A stretch of 15,583 nucleotides of DNA from Myxococcota bacterium (lineage in GTDB: Bacteria > Myxococcota_A > Polyangia > HGW-17), in the NCBI GenBank assembly GCA_018821745.1, contig JAHJLU010000434.1, positions 1-15,583 on the forward strand, given 5' to 3'. Under the pieces are notes generated by a model that was not told the origin of the DNA, searched no databases, and saw nothing but the letters and a program-made list of their open reading frames with translations. The position numbers and the translations under genes are program-made. This document shows, one piece after another, positions 5,990 to 14,128 of the stretch (the stretch's first letter is position 1; every line of letters begins with the position of its first letter).

Positions 5990-8900
5990 ATGCGCCGAAC
6001 CCTCCCCGCACTTCTTCCAATCATCCTCGCGCTGTGGCTCGCTGCTCCCCAACCCGCCCACTCCTGGAAAGCCAAGCGCAACGAGTTCAACCCCGCCATG
6101 ATCGCCCGCTACAAGGGCATGCTTTATAGCCGACCCGACGATGGGTTTGCCTTTCGCAAGCTCATGGGCCTCTATCAGACCTACTCCACCCTGGATCGGC
6201 TGATAATCGAATACCAGAATCAACTCAAGGGCCACCCGGACCATTACTCCCACAACGTGGTGCTGGGAAGAATATATCTCAAGATCGATCGTTTCACCGA
6301 GGCCAAGCAACACCTGGAGAAAGCCATAAAGAAGGACCAGAAGCGATTTGAGGCATACAAGAACCTGGGCATCCTGCATCTGAAAAAGGCCCGGTACGCC
6401 CTGGCCCGCACCAATCTGGATCTGGCCCTGAAAAATGTAACAAAAAACAAACAGATCCGTGAGCGGCTCCTGAGGGAGCTGGTGCGCATCAGTGTCCTCG
6501 GGGGCGATATCGACGGAGGTACAAAATATTTTGAGCTCCTGCTCAAGATCCGACCGGGGGATTTTTCCACCCGATGGTACTTCGCCGAGCTGCTGGCCAA
6601 GGGGATGCACTTCAAGAAGGCCAAGGCCCAGTACGATATCCTCTACAAGATGGTCTCGGGTGACACCCGGAGAAAAGTCCAGGTCATGAAGGCCCGGGGC
6701 ATGCTCTTTGAGAAGATGGGCAAGGATAAGGACGCGGAGAAGACCTACTGGAAGGCCATGTCTCTCACGGCACACGGCCACTGGGTTCGTCGGGAACTGA
6801 TCAACCGCCTGCTCTCCATTGCAAGGCGTCGTGACGCGCTGCCCCAGCTGCTCAAAGAGTTCCGCAAACGGTGGGGCAGCCCCTCAGGCTTCCAGTACAG
6901 CATGATCGCCAGGATTTACGGTGAGATCGGCCAGTTTGACAACGCCATCAAATACTACAGGCTGGCCATCCGCCGGGAGTCTTCCAATGTGGATTACCGC
7001 ATCGAGCTCATCGCGCTGCTGGAGAAATCGGGAGCCAGCCCGCTGGAGATTATCGTCGAGCAGGAGCGCCTCATGCGATCGGCACCGGCCCAGCTCAAAT
7101 ATGCCGTGGAGCTTGCCGGCCGATACGAGAAGGCCGGGAAATCAAAAAAGGCCATGGCCCTGACCCGCTCTCTCCTGGCGCAGAACCCCACCGACGCCTC
7201 GTTGCTCCTGGCCATGGCAGACCTGTACGCCCAATGGAACAAGCCCACCGAGGTCATCAAAATGTATGAGAAGCTGGTGCGCCTGGAGCCCACGGATCCC
7301 GAGCACCGGATCAACCTCGGGCAGCAATACTGGGGACGCGGCAAACGCGATAAGGCCATGAAGAGCTGGCTGCATCTCATCAAGCCCGGCATGTTCCCCA
7401 AAAAAGACGAGGGATTCCACGCCCTTTCAACGGTCTTGACCGAGATCGGGAAATACCGTGAGGCACTCTCCTATCTCAAAAAGGCCATGGTCCTCGCACC
7501 CGACTCCCCCAAATACATGCTGCTTCACGGACAGATACTTATCAAAATGCGCCAACTGAGCGAGGCGGCAAAGGTCTTTGAGGAGACCCTCAGGATAGCT
7601 GAGAAGCGACACGACGTGGTCATGTCCAAAAAAGTGAGGAAGCACCTCCTCACCCTGTGGCAGGAGCTCAGAGTGCTCAGCCGGGAGCTGGCCAAACGCA
7701 GGGCGCGCTGGCGACCCTCCAAAATCGACATGGGGATGTTCCTGGCCGAGGGGTACACCCTCATGGGCAAGTGGGCAGACGCCGAGAAAATTTTCCGGTC
7801 CATGCGCAAGCGCAAACCCGCGCTTTCAGAGCCTCTGCTTGGGCTTATCCGGCTCTATGAGAGTCTCGGCAAGTACCAGGGGCTTATCGCTCTCCTCAAC
7901 GAAGCAATCAAGCTCATCCCCCACAGGGCCCAGGAGTTCTACGAGAGCCTCTCATCCACCTGGGCGCTCCTTGGTGATGACAAGCGGGCCCGGTATTACC
8001 TGAGCCTTGCCATCAAGAAGGGGGCCAAGGACTCCAAGGCATGGTCCAAGGCCGGAGAGCTGGCCATCAAACTCGAAGATTACAAGGGCGCCATCAAGGC
8101 ATATAAAGAAGCCATCCGCCTTGATCCCTACGAGATGGACTACTACTTCTCCCTGGCTACCCTCTATCTGCAGACCGAGAAACCGGCGGAGGCGACCAGC
8201 GTCTACCACCAGATCATCTCCCGTGCCTCCGAGGACGAGCTCGTGGAGAAGGCCGCCCGCCACTCCATGGACATCGACGAGCTCTCGGGAAGCCTCGGCG
8301 CCCTGGAGCGGGTTATCTACCCCCTCTCCTTCGCCTACTCTCACCGTCCGGTGTTCAGCAAACTGTTGCTGCAGGTTTACCGGCGCTATGTCCCGGCTCT
8401 GGCCTACCTTCGTGATAACTCAAAAGATAAAAACACGGTCGCCTTCGCCCGCAACGAGATGAAGCGGCTCTCCACACGGGCCCTCAAACCCCTCCTGGAA
8501 GCTCTCACCTCCGATTCTCTTCAGGAAATGAACGAGGCCCGCTCCCTGCTGGCGACTCTGGGGAATCCCAACAGCGCCGTCCCCCTTATCCGCATGGCGA
8601 AACGGGTATGGGAGCGTGGGCTGACCCGGCTCGCAAAGAGCCCGGACAAAAACAAGTTCCTCTCCAGCGGGGAATTCTCCTTTGTCCGCAAATCCATTTA
8701 TGTGGCCGCCACCATCGGCGACAAAAGCATCTACCGGGAGTTGAAGTTCTTCGCCGCCCAGAGCAGGGATGTCGGGGTCTCATTTCTCGGGCTCTGGGGA
8801 ATCTCGCGGCTGGTCCCCAAAAGCGCCGAAGTGAGCAAGAGCCTCACCCACGCCAACAGCGTGGACCAGATCAAGCTGGCCTGCTACACACTCAGCACCG

Positions 8901-10165
8901 AGAAGTCATCCATGGCCAAAATCAAGGCCCTCATCGCCGACAGATCGAGGCGACTCGATATCCGCATCGCCTGCCTCAAGGCGGTCATCTTCAGGGGCAG
9001 CCACGAGCTCGGTGACCTGGTGAAGAGTCTGGCCATCAAAGGCTCCCGCTACGACATGCGCAGCGAAGCGGCGGCGCTGCTGCCCTTCACTCCAACGTCG
9101 AAAGATATCTCGCTGCTGGTGGAGAGGTACCTGGAGAGAGGCCAAAAAGCCAAACCCATCATGGCCCAGGGGCTGCTCCTGGCTGCAAAATCCCGAAGGT
9201 TCTCGGAGCTTCGCACCATGGACCACCCCGGTCTTGCCCTGGGAGGCACCGCCTTCGAGACCAGCTGGATGGCCCGCCTCATGAACCGAAGCCAGCTGCG
9301 CTCCATCCTGTACCCCACAACCGTGGCCGCCCGTGGGAAAAACGTCACCCTGTGGATGCCCCAGAACATCGGCTACTCTTCCTACCACAACAAGCCACTG
9401 GCTGCGGAGAATCCCCGCATCGTGCTGACGCCCCCTTCCCTGCCCCGTGGCAACTGCAGAAATATCAAGCAACTGGAGCTTGCCATCCTCAAAGGAGCGA
9501 AACAGACGCTCTCGTCAGACATTCACGCCATCTCCAATCTCCTGGAAATGTGGAATATGGATCTCTCCCTCGTGGGTTTCCATTCCCTGTGCACCGTTGC
9601 CCAGGCACGCTCCATGGGAAAATCTCTCTACACCGCAATGTTCCCGAAACTGCAGACACTGTTTCAGTCGGAATCCACCACAATCCGGGAAAAAATGTGG
9701 TTCCTGGCTATCATCACGGGCCGGAAATCCCTGGCCTCCTTCCTGGGCACTATACACTGGAAAGACAGCCGCTTTCGAGTGCTCAACGCCCTGATTCTCG
9801 GCGGATTTTCCCGAGTAAACGCCACCCTCGCGCAGCTGGTCAAACACACTGTCACCGTGGAGGAAAAGATCGCCGTGTTCAAACTGGTCACACGTGGCAA
9901 GCGCGCAGGTGCCGTTATCCGGGAAATCCTCGCGGATCCCGATGCTGTCAACGCTTCCATCGGCCTTGATCTGCTGAAGTACCGCCCCTTCAGTCCCGAT
10001 CTGCTGCTGGTGGCCATGAAGCACACATCTATCACCGTGGCTCGCAAGGCCTACGCCCTGCTCAAGGCCAGGCATCCCAAAAGTGTGGGGCCACTGCTGG
10101 CCAGGCTTCCCGAATATCGCCGTAAAAAACTGTCCACCATCCCCAAGCCCCTGGACCAGGACTAA
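5990..10165 (+). CDS. Giant exported TPR and HEAT-like repeat protein (1391 aa)
   Basis: A Sec signal peptide (residues 1-25, cleavage likely after PAHS) leads into an uninterrupted solenoid. Residues about 60-745 carry ten or more TPR-like helix pairs, for example NVVLGRIYLKIDRFTEAKQH (about 88), RIYGEIGQFDNAIKYYRLAI, LYAQWNKPTEVIKMYEKLV, VLTEIGKYREALSYLKKAM (about 480) and ATLYLQTEKPAEATSVYHQI (about 725-744). From about 825 to the end the pattern changes to HEAT-like helical repeats (RALKPLLEALTSDSL, then MNEARSLLATLG; KALIADRSRRLDIRIACLKA; AKSVGPLLARL-like endings). A less repetitive stretch lies around 1090-1170. There are no catalytic motifs and no transmembrane helices after the signal. 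The TPR plus HEAT combination suggests a large binding scaffold in the periplasm or on the cell surface. It is coupled to the upstream membrane protein, and the TIM-barrel lipoprotein gene begins 48 nt downstream. Very long for a TPR protein, with the frame intact throughout. Confidence 0.88.
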   Translation: MRRTLPALLPIILALWLAAPQPAHSWKAKRNEFNPAMIARYKGMLYSRPDDGFAFRKLMGLYQTYSTLDRLIIEYQNQLKGHPDHYSHNVVLGRIYLKIDRFTEAKQHLEKAIKKDQKRFEAYKNLGILHLKKARYALARTNLDLALKNVTKNKQIRERLLRELVRISVLGGDIDGGTKYFELLLKIRPGDFSTRWYFAELLAKGMHFKKAKAQYDILYKMVSGDTRRKVQVMKARGMLFEKMGKDKDAEKTYWKAMSLTAHGHWVRRELINRLLSIARRRDALPQLLKEFRKRWGSPSGFQYSMIARIYGEIGQFDNAIKYYRLAIRRESSNVDYRIELIALLEKSGASPLEIIVEQERLMRSAPAQLKYAVELAGRYEKAGKSKKAMALTRSLLAQNPTDASLLLAMADLYAQWNKPTEVIKMYEKLVRLEPTDPEHRINLGQQYWGRGKRDKAMKSWLHLIKPGMFPKKDEGFHALSTVLTEIGKYREALSYLKKAMVLAPDSPKYMLLHGQILIKMRQLSEAAKVFEETLRIAEKRHDVVMSKKVRKHLLTLWQELRVLSRELAKRRARWRPSKIDMGMFLAEGYTLMGKWADAEKIFRSMRKRKPALSEPLLGLIRLYESLGKYQGLIALLNEAIKLIPHRAQEFYESLSSTWALLGDDKRARYYLSLAIKKGAKDSKAWSKAGELAIKLEDYKGAIKAYKEAIRLDPYEMDYYFSLATLYLQTEKPAEATSVYHQIISRASEDELVEKAARHSMDIDELSGSLGALERVIYPLSFAYSHRPVFSKLLLQVYRRYVPALAYLRDNSKDKNTVAFARNEMKRLSTRALKPLLEALTSDSLQEMNEARSLLATLGNPNSAVPLIRMAKRVWERGLTRLAKSPDKNKFLSSGEFSFVRKSIYVAATIGDKSIYRELKFFAAQSRDVGVSFLGLWGISRLVPKSAEVSKSLTHANSVDQIKLACYTLSTEKSSMAKIKALIADRSRRLDIRIACLKAVIFRGSHELGDLVKSLAIKGSRYDMRSEAAALLPFTPTSKDISLLVERYLERGQKAKPIMAQGLLLAAKSRRFSELRTMDHPGLALGGTAFETSWMARLMNRSQLRSILYPTTVAARGKNVTLWMPQNIGYSSYHNKPLAAENPRIVLTPPSLPRGNCRNIKQLELAILKGAKQTLSSDIHAISNLLEMWNMDLSLVGFHSLCTVAQARSMGKSLYTAMFPKLQTLFQSESTTIREKMWFLAIITGRKSLASFLGTIHWKDSRFRVLNALILGGFSRVNATLAQLVKHTVTVEEKIAVFKLVTRGKRAGAVIREILADPDAVNASIGLDLLKYRPFSPDLLLVAMKHTSITVARKAYALLKARHPKSVGPLLARLPEYRRKKLSTIPKPLDQD

Positions 10166-10213
10166 TCCCCGGATGTTTCAACCGCAGGGTGCAAGGACGT
10201 GAGGCTGACCGCC

Positions 10214-11425
10214 ATGACCCGACTGACCCGAGCCATCGGATTTATCTTCCTGCTGCTCATGCTCGTTCCCGTGTGGGCCTGTGACGACAACAACTACGTC
10301 AGTCAGGTAAATTCCGGGAATTTCAACAACTCCATCGGCTCTCCCGCTGAGGACGCCTGCAGTGCCTTTGATGGCGAGTTTCAGTTTGGTGTCTCCAGCT
10401 ACGGCGGGGTTCGCAACTGGGCCCTCGACGCCATCTCCGACCTGGGAACACCCTTTCACTTTCTCTACATTTACATTCTCAACGGGGGCATGGACAACCC
10501 CGATGATTTTCGGGACTGGTACATCGTCCCCTTCCTCGATGACTGCAAAGAGTCGGGGGCGACCCCTGTGTTCTCCTTCTACCAGCTCCTGGATCTGGGC
10601 CGGGCCCACGGCTACTCGGGCAGCGAGCCCCAGGTGGTCCAGTCCTGCCTGGGGAACAGCGCCTGCATGTCGGATTACTTCTATAATTTTGTGTGGTTCC
10701 TTCAGGTCCTCGCCACTGAATACCCCAACGCCATCATCGACGTGGAGCCCGACTCATGGGGCTTCATGATGTGGGCCATGGGAGTTGAAGGCAACGACGA
10801 CCCCGCCTCGGTGGAGGTAAAAGTCGATCAGAGCGGCTTCCCCGATGTCCGGGGGTTCTCCAACGACGCGGGAGGTCTGGGGAAAGCCCTCCTCGCCCTG
10901 CGCAACACCTACGCCCCCAATGTCCGCATGGGGTGGCACTCCTCCAATTTCCGGGTGGGAACGCGGCCCGAGGTGGTTGCATCATTTTTCGCCGCCATGG
11001 GCTCCTGGGACCTGCTGGTGAGCGAGCACTTTCACTTCGAGACCGACGAGGCGCTGTGGTGGGAACCCTGGGACGAAGAGCTCGTCACGCGGAACCTTGA
11101 CTGGGCCGCTCACGTCACGGGCGAGGCGGGACTCCCCATGCTGCTGTGGCAGGTGCCCGTGGGCTCCTGGGATTTCCACCTGCTGGGCAGTTCCGACCGG
11201 TCCATGATTGACCGTTTGGTTGAATCGGGCATCGTGGGGGTGCTCTTCGAGCACCTCAATAACCATGGCGACGAGGATCCCGATGATTACCGCGCCGTGG
11301 GTGATTTCGGCACGGTCCCGCCCGTGGAGTCCACCGCCGGTGGCACCGCCGCCACCATGCGCGATCGGGTCACCGCCTGCGGCTCCTCCCCCGTCTCCCT
11401 GTCCCCCGACAGCATCTGCGACTGA
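10214..11425 (+). CDS. Lipoprotein with probable TIM-barrel glycoside-hydrolase-like domain
   Basis: A 403-residue protein is read from ATG at 10214, which has GAGG 9 nt upstream. A GTG at 10199 would add five residues but has its Shine-Dalgarno too close. Residues 1-23 are a lipoprotein-type signal (FIFLLLMLVPVWAC, lipid Cys23; Trp at -2 is unusual). The rest reads like an alpha/beta barrel of the glycoside hydrolase superfamily: FQFGVSSYGG, PFHFLYIYILNGG, GATPVFSFYQLLD, AIIDVEPDSWGFM with Glu178, VRMGWHSSN, LLVSEHFHFETD with Glu271, LPMLLWQVPVG, and IVGVLFEHLNN near the end. Strands ending in acidic residues and many Trp/Tyr fit a carbohydrate site. Candidate catalytic acids are Glu178 and Glu271. 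Six further cysteines could form disulfides. I cannot assign a GH family, and a non-catalytic sugar-binding role is possible. Confidence 0.75.
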   Translation: MTRLTRAIGFIFLLLMLVPVWACDDNNYVSQVNSGNFNNSIGSPAEDACSAFDGEFQFGVSSYGGVRNWALDAISDLGTPFHFLYIYILNGGMDNPDDFRDWYIVPFLDDCKESGATPVFSFYQLLDLGRAHGYSGSEPQVVQSCLGNSACMSDYFYNFVWFLQVLATEYPNAIIDVEPDSWGFMMWAMGVEGNDDPASVEVKVDQSGFPDVRGFSNDAGGLGKALLALRNTYAPNVRMGWHSSNFRVGTRPEVVASFFAAMGSWDLLVSEHFHFETDEALWWEPWDEELVTRNLDWAAHVTGEAGLPMLLWQVPVGSWDFHLLGSSDRSMIDRLVESGIVGVLFEHLNNHGDEDPDDYRAVGDFGTVPPVESTAGGTAATMRDRVTACGSSPVSLSPDSICD

Positions 11426-11491
11426 TCCCGCGACCCCCCGCCAGGATATTCCATTTACAGCCAGAATGAATGTCGTTGACAGAGGAAGGGG

Positions 11492-12010
11492 CTATTTCTG
11501 GGGGACGAAGATGAGGTTTTTGGTTTTAAAACCCAGTGCCTCGGCTCGTTTGAGAAACTTTGCTGTTATCTCCGGCGGGACCGTTGGCGTGCGGGACAGC
11601 AGCCATAGATAGGATGTATTGTCCCCGCTGACGAAGGCATAGCGATACTCCGGATCCAGGTCAAAGATCACATAGGAGCCATAGAACGGCCAAAAAAATG
11701 TCACCTTCAGATATCCCTCGGAGGAGGAATTCACAAAATAGGCCCGCCCCGTGGCATGTTTCCACCGCTTCCTGGACTGGGACCACCCGCGGTTTTTCAC
11801 CGTGATGCCCTTGTCGGATCGCTCAGAGTACGTGGCAGTCACACGGGAGAGGCCCCGCTCAAAGGAATGATCCAGACGTGCTATCTCATACCAGGTGCCC
11901 AGATAACGCTTGGCATCAAATCCCCTGACGGGCTTGACCCCCCGCGGCATGCCCAGACATCCGGTACCCAGAAAAACAAAAATCGCCAATATCGGCAGGA
12001 GAAGTTTCAT
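11492..12010 (-). CDS. blc: Bacterial lipocalin, Blc-type lipoprotein
   Basis: This 172-residue protein is of the bacterial lipocalin (Blc) family, outer-membrane-anchored carriers of fatty acids or lysophospholipids linked to envelope stress. Residues 1-18 form a lipoprotein signal ending LGTGC (Cys18; Gly at -3 is atypical). The first lipocalin conserved region is unmistakable: RYLGTWYEIARLDHSFERGL (35-54) with the invariant GTWYE. Further Blc features are SRVTATYSERSDKGITVKNRG, GYLKVTFFWPFYGSYVIFDLD and YAFVSGDNTSYLWLLSRTP (124-142). The start ATG at 12010 has an AGGAG about 13 nt upstream, which is long spacing. It starts 24 nt after the transaldolase stop and is probably its co-transcribed neighbour. 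It converges on the TIM-barrel gene across 66 nt, where I see no clear terminator hairpin. Confidence 0.93.
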   Translation of the reverse strand: MKLLLPILAIFVFLGTGCLGMPRGVKPVRGFDAKRYLGTWYEIARLDHSFERGLSRVTATYSERSDKGITVKNRGWSQSRKRWKHATGRAYFVNSSSEGYLKVTFFWPFYGSYVIFDLDPEYRYAFVSGDNTSYLWLLSRTPTVPPEITAKFLKRAEALGFKTKNLIFVPQK

Positions 12011-12034
12011 AATTGTGGAGGGCTCCTTTTGGGT

Positions 12035-13000
12035 TTATTTCCCCGAGGCTCTGCCCTTGAGGTAGGTGGCGAGGCGGTCCAGATCCTGGGCAAACTTTCT
12101 GATCCCCTCGGAGAGTTTCTCCACGGCCATGGCGTCCTGGTTGTGCATCCAGCGGAAGCTCTTCTCATCCAGGGATATTTTCTCCATGGGTGTGGATCTG
12201 GCGCCCTCGGGTGAGAGCTTGCGCGCCAGCGTCCCCTGTGCGTTTTGCAGCTCTCCCAGGAGATTCGGCGAGATGGTGAGGAGATCACACCCCGCCAGCT
12301 CGATGATCTCCCCCGTGTTCCGGAAGGAGGCCCCCATAATCTCGGTTTTGTAGCCGAAGGTCTTATAGTAATTGTATATTTTCGTCACCGAGTGGACCCC
12401 GGGATCATCCACGGCGGCGATGGCTGACACGCCACGGTCCTTTTTGTGCCAGTCGAGGATCCTCCCCACAAAAGGAGAGATGAGGGTCACGCCCGCCTCT
12501 GCACAGGCCACGGCCTGGGCAAAACTGAACAGGAGAGTCAGGTTGCAGTGGATCCCATCCCCCTCCAGTACTTTGGCCGCCCGGATCCCCTCCCAGGTGG
12601 CGGCGAGCTTAATGAGCACGCGCTCACGGCCCACACCACGTGCTTCAAACAGGGAGATGATCCTGCGGGCGGTCTCAATGGAGGCATCGGTGTCAAAGGA
12701 GAGGGTCGCGTCCACCTCAACGGAGACACGTCCTGTAACAATCTCCAGAATCTGCTCGCCGAAGAGCACGGACAGCTCTTCGATGACCGGCCGCAGACTC
12801 ACCCCAGGGCCGCTCACGTCGATCCCGGTTGTTGCCAGCGCCTTGTCCACCAGGTGCTCATAGGCAGGCATCTGCGCCGCGGCATACAGGAGGGAGGGGT
12901 TGGTGGTGGAGTCCCGGGGGAGGTAGGTGCGAATGGAGTCGAAGTCTCCCGTGTCGGCTACTACCACGGTCATGCTGCGAAGTTGTTCCAGTATATTCAT
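12035..13000 (-). CDS. tal: Transaldolase (TalB-type)
   Basis: Transaldolase moves a dihydroxyacetone unit between sedoheptulose 7-phosphate and glyceraldehyde 3-phosphate in the non-oxidative pentose phosphate pathway. The 321-residue length is that of the classic TalB/TalA class rather than the short fructose-6-phosphate aldolase-like class. Diagnostic segments are VVADTGDFDSI (13-23) with the conserved Asp, DSTTNPSLL (30-38), EVDATLSFDT, RVLIKLAATWEGI (127-139) with Schiff-base Lys131, HCNLTLLFS (151-159), and ISPFVGRILDWHKK (174-187). ATG at 13000 is preferred over an upstream in-phase ATG at 13126: it has AGGAGA 7 nt upstream and starts at the family N-terminus, while the longer form would run into the preceding gene. 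A candidate promoter with an inverted repeat lies in the 58-nt gap upstream. Confidence 0.95.
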   Translation of the reverse strand: MNILEQLRSMTVVVADTGDFDSIRTYLPRDSTTNPSLLYAAAQMPAYEHLVDKALATTGIDVSGPGVSLRPVIEELSVLFGEQILEIVTGRVSVEVDATLSFDTDASIETARRIISLFEARGVGRERVLIKLAATWEGIRAAKVLEGDGIHCNLTLLFSFAQAVACAEAGVTLISPFVGRILDWHKKDRGVSAIAAVDDPGVHSVTKIYNYYKTFGYKTEIMGASFRNTGEIIELAGCDLLTISPNLLGELQNAQGTLARKLSPEGARSTPMEKISLDEKSFRWMHNQDAMAVEKLSEGIRKFAQDLDRLATYLKGRASGK

Positions 13001-13034
13001 GATATTTCTCCTGGTCTTCTGTGGCTCCCGAAAA

Positions 13035-13048
13035 CGGTCATAAGACCG
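13035..13048. repeat. Inverted repeat CGGTC-ATAA-GACCG upstream of tal
   Basis: Perfect 5-bp arms (13035-13039 and 13044-13048) flank a 4-nt centre. It overlaps the candidate tal -10 and is followed on the minus strand by TTTT. It could be an operator, or a weak terminator of the upstream pseudouridine synthase gene. The short stem leaves this open. Confidence 0.4.
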
Positions 13049-13066
13049 AAGGGGCGCCTCAGTCAA
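13037..13066 (-). promoter_or_regulatory. Candidate tal promoter
   Basis: On the minus strand, TTGACT (13066-13061) and TATGAC (13042-13037) are separated by 18 bp. The -35 overlaps the end of the preceding gene. The leader to the tal ATG would be about 30 nt, so tal may be transcribed independently as well as from the upstream gene. Confidence 0.4.
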
Positions 13067-14081
13067 CCTGTTGTGTCCTCGCCAGGCTCCCCCGGGGGAA
13101 ACCCGGATGGGGAGCAATGTTTTCAAAATGATCCCCCAGTGAGTGCTGCCGTGCCAGCTCCAGCCAGGGCTCCGGCAGGAATCGGCTCTCCACGTGGGTC
13201 AACTCCTTTGCCTCACCATCACCGCGAAGGGAGGTCAGGGGGAAGGAGATGCGCCTGGCCCACAGGAAATGTCCGGGGAAATCGGTGACCGGGTCGTCGT
13301 CGCGGCTGCCGTACACGTGATCCCCCACCAGGGGACACCCCAGAGAGGCCAGCTGCACTCTCACCTGATGCCGCCGGCCGAACCGGGTGATCACCCGGAC
13401 CAGCGTCAGATTGTTCACCGCGGCAATGGGCTCCACCAGCGAAACAGCACGCTTGCCCCGCTCCCCGTCGCCGTTCTCCCAGCCGACCCGGTCCGCCGGA
13501 CCCACGTCGGAGATGACCCTGCCCTCAATCCAGGAGCGCCCGGTGAGGCGCCCCTTGCACAGGGCCCAGTATTCCTTCTCAACGTGGTGGTTCATAAAAT
13601 ATTTCCGGTACTTGTCGTAGAGTTCCGGGTCGCGGGCCACTAAAATGAGGCCGCTGGTGTTGTTGTCGAGGCGGTTGACGATCCCCGCCTCCCTCTTGGG
13701 GCTTGCCCGCTCAATGATATCTGGCCAGGTGGCGGCGATGAAGCCCGCCGCCGTGGGTACATCGACGGGGGTGCGTGGCATGGTGGGCAGACCCGCGGGT
13801 TTGTCCAGGACCAAAAACCCCCCATGGTCAAAGCTCACTTCCAGCTGGGGCTGTTCACAGGGCGGGGGTGTCCACAGATCGCGCTCGACGGGCTCCTCAA
13901 GCAGCTCAACAAAGCACCCGGTGCGGATCCGCTCTCCCCACAATGCGGGGCGTCCATCCACCAGAACATTTTTTGTCTGAACAAAATATTTCCACTGGGA
14001 GCGTGTGATACCGCTGCGTTGAGACTGAAGAATTTTCTCGATGCGTTGCCCGTGGAGGGCGGCGTCGACGGTGAACTGCAT
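13059..14081 (-). CDS. RluA-family pseudouridine synthase with Asn variant of the active-site motif
   Basis: This 340-residue member of the RluA family converts uridine to pseudouridine in an unidentified RNA. An S4-like N-terminal domain (about 1-60: GQRIEKILQSQRSGITRSQW, then VLVDGRPALWGERIRTG) precedes the catalytic domain: GGFLVLDKPAGLPTMPR (87-103), NRLDNNTSGLILVARD (136-151) with catalytic Asp139, VEKEYWALCKG, and FGRRHQVRVQLASLGCPLVGD. The motif normally starts with His (HRLD); here it is Asn136. The essential Arg-Leu-Asp and the TSG part are kept, so activity is expected. It is only distantly like the rluD-type gene in this window, so it is a different paralogue and not a duplicate. 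The start ATG at 14081 has a G-rich stretch about 6 nt upstream as its only ribosome-site candidate. A perfect TATAAT lies 48 nt upstream. tal and blc follow on the same strand. Confidence 0.9.
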   Translation of the reverse strand: MQFTVDAALHGQRIEKILQSQRSGITRSQWKYFVQTKNVLVDGRPALWGERIRTGCFVELLEEPVERDLWTPPPCEQPQLEVSFDHGGFLVLDKPAGLPTMPRTPVDVPTAAGFIAATWPDIIERASPKREAGIVNRLDNNTSGLILVARDPELYDKYRKYFMNHHVEKEYWALCKGRLTGRSWIEGRVISDVGPADRVGWENGDGERGKRAVSLVEPIAAVNNLTLVRVITRFGRRHQVRVQLASLGCPLVGDHVYGSRDDDPVTDFPGHFLWARRISFPLTSLRGDGEAKELTHVESRFLPEPWLELARQHSLGDHFENIAPHPGFPRGSLARTQQVD

Positions 14082-14128
14082 GAATAACCCCCGAGGTGGC
14101 CAGGAAGAAGGGCTCCCTGGTCCGGCCC

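Noticed and set aside
5858..6781. 307-codon open frame antisense to the coiled-coil and solenoid genes
   Set aside because: It spans the junction of two well-supported plus-strand genes and has no family features.
8906..9472. 188-codon minus-strand open frame within the solenoid gene
   Set aside because: It is a shadow frame inside an uninterrupted 1391-codon gene and has no recognisable content.
10199..10213. GTG start for the TIM-barrel lipoprotein
   Set aside because: AAGGA is only about 1 nt from this GTG. ATG 10214 has GAGG 9 nt upstream and gives a cleaner signal peptide.
11426..11491. Bidirectional terminator between the convergent TIM-barrel and lipocalin genes
   Set aside because: I looked for a GC-rich stem with flanking A/T tracts and found none strong enough to report.
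13001..13126. Upstream in-phase start for tal (ATG 13126)
   Set aside because: It would overlap the preceding gene and add 42 residues absent from the family; ATG 13000 has AGGAGA 7 nt upstream.
12446..13288. 280-codon plus-strand open frame opposite tal
   Set aside because: It lies opposite the transaldolase active site and the next gene's end, and its translation is low-complexity Gly/Pro/His without motifs.
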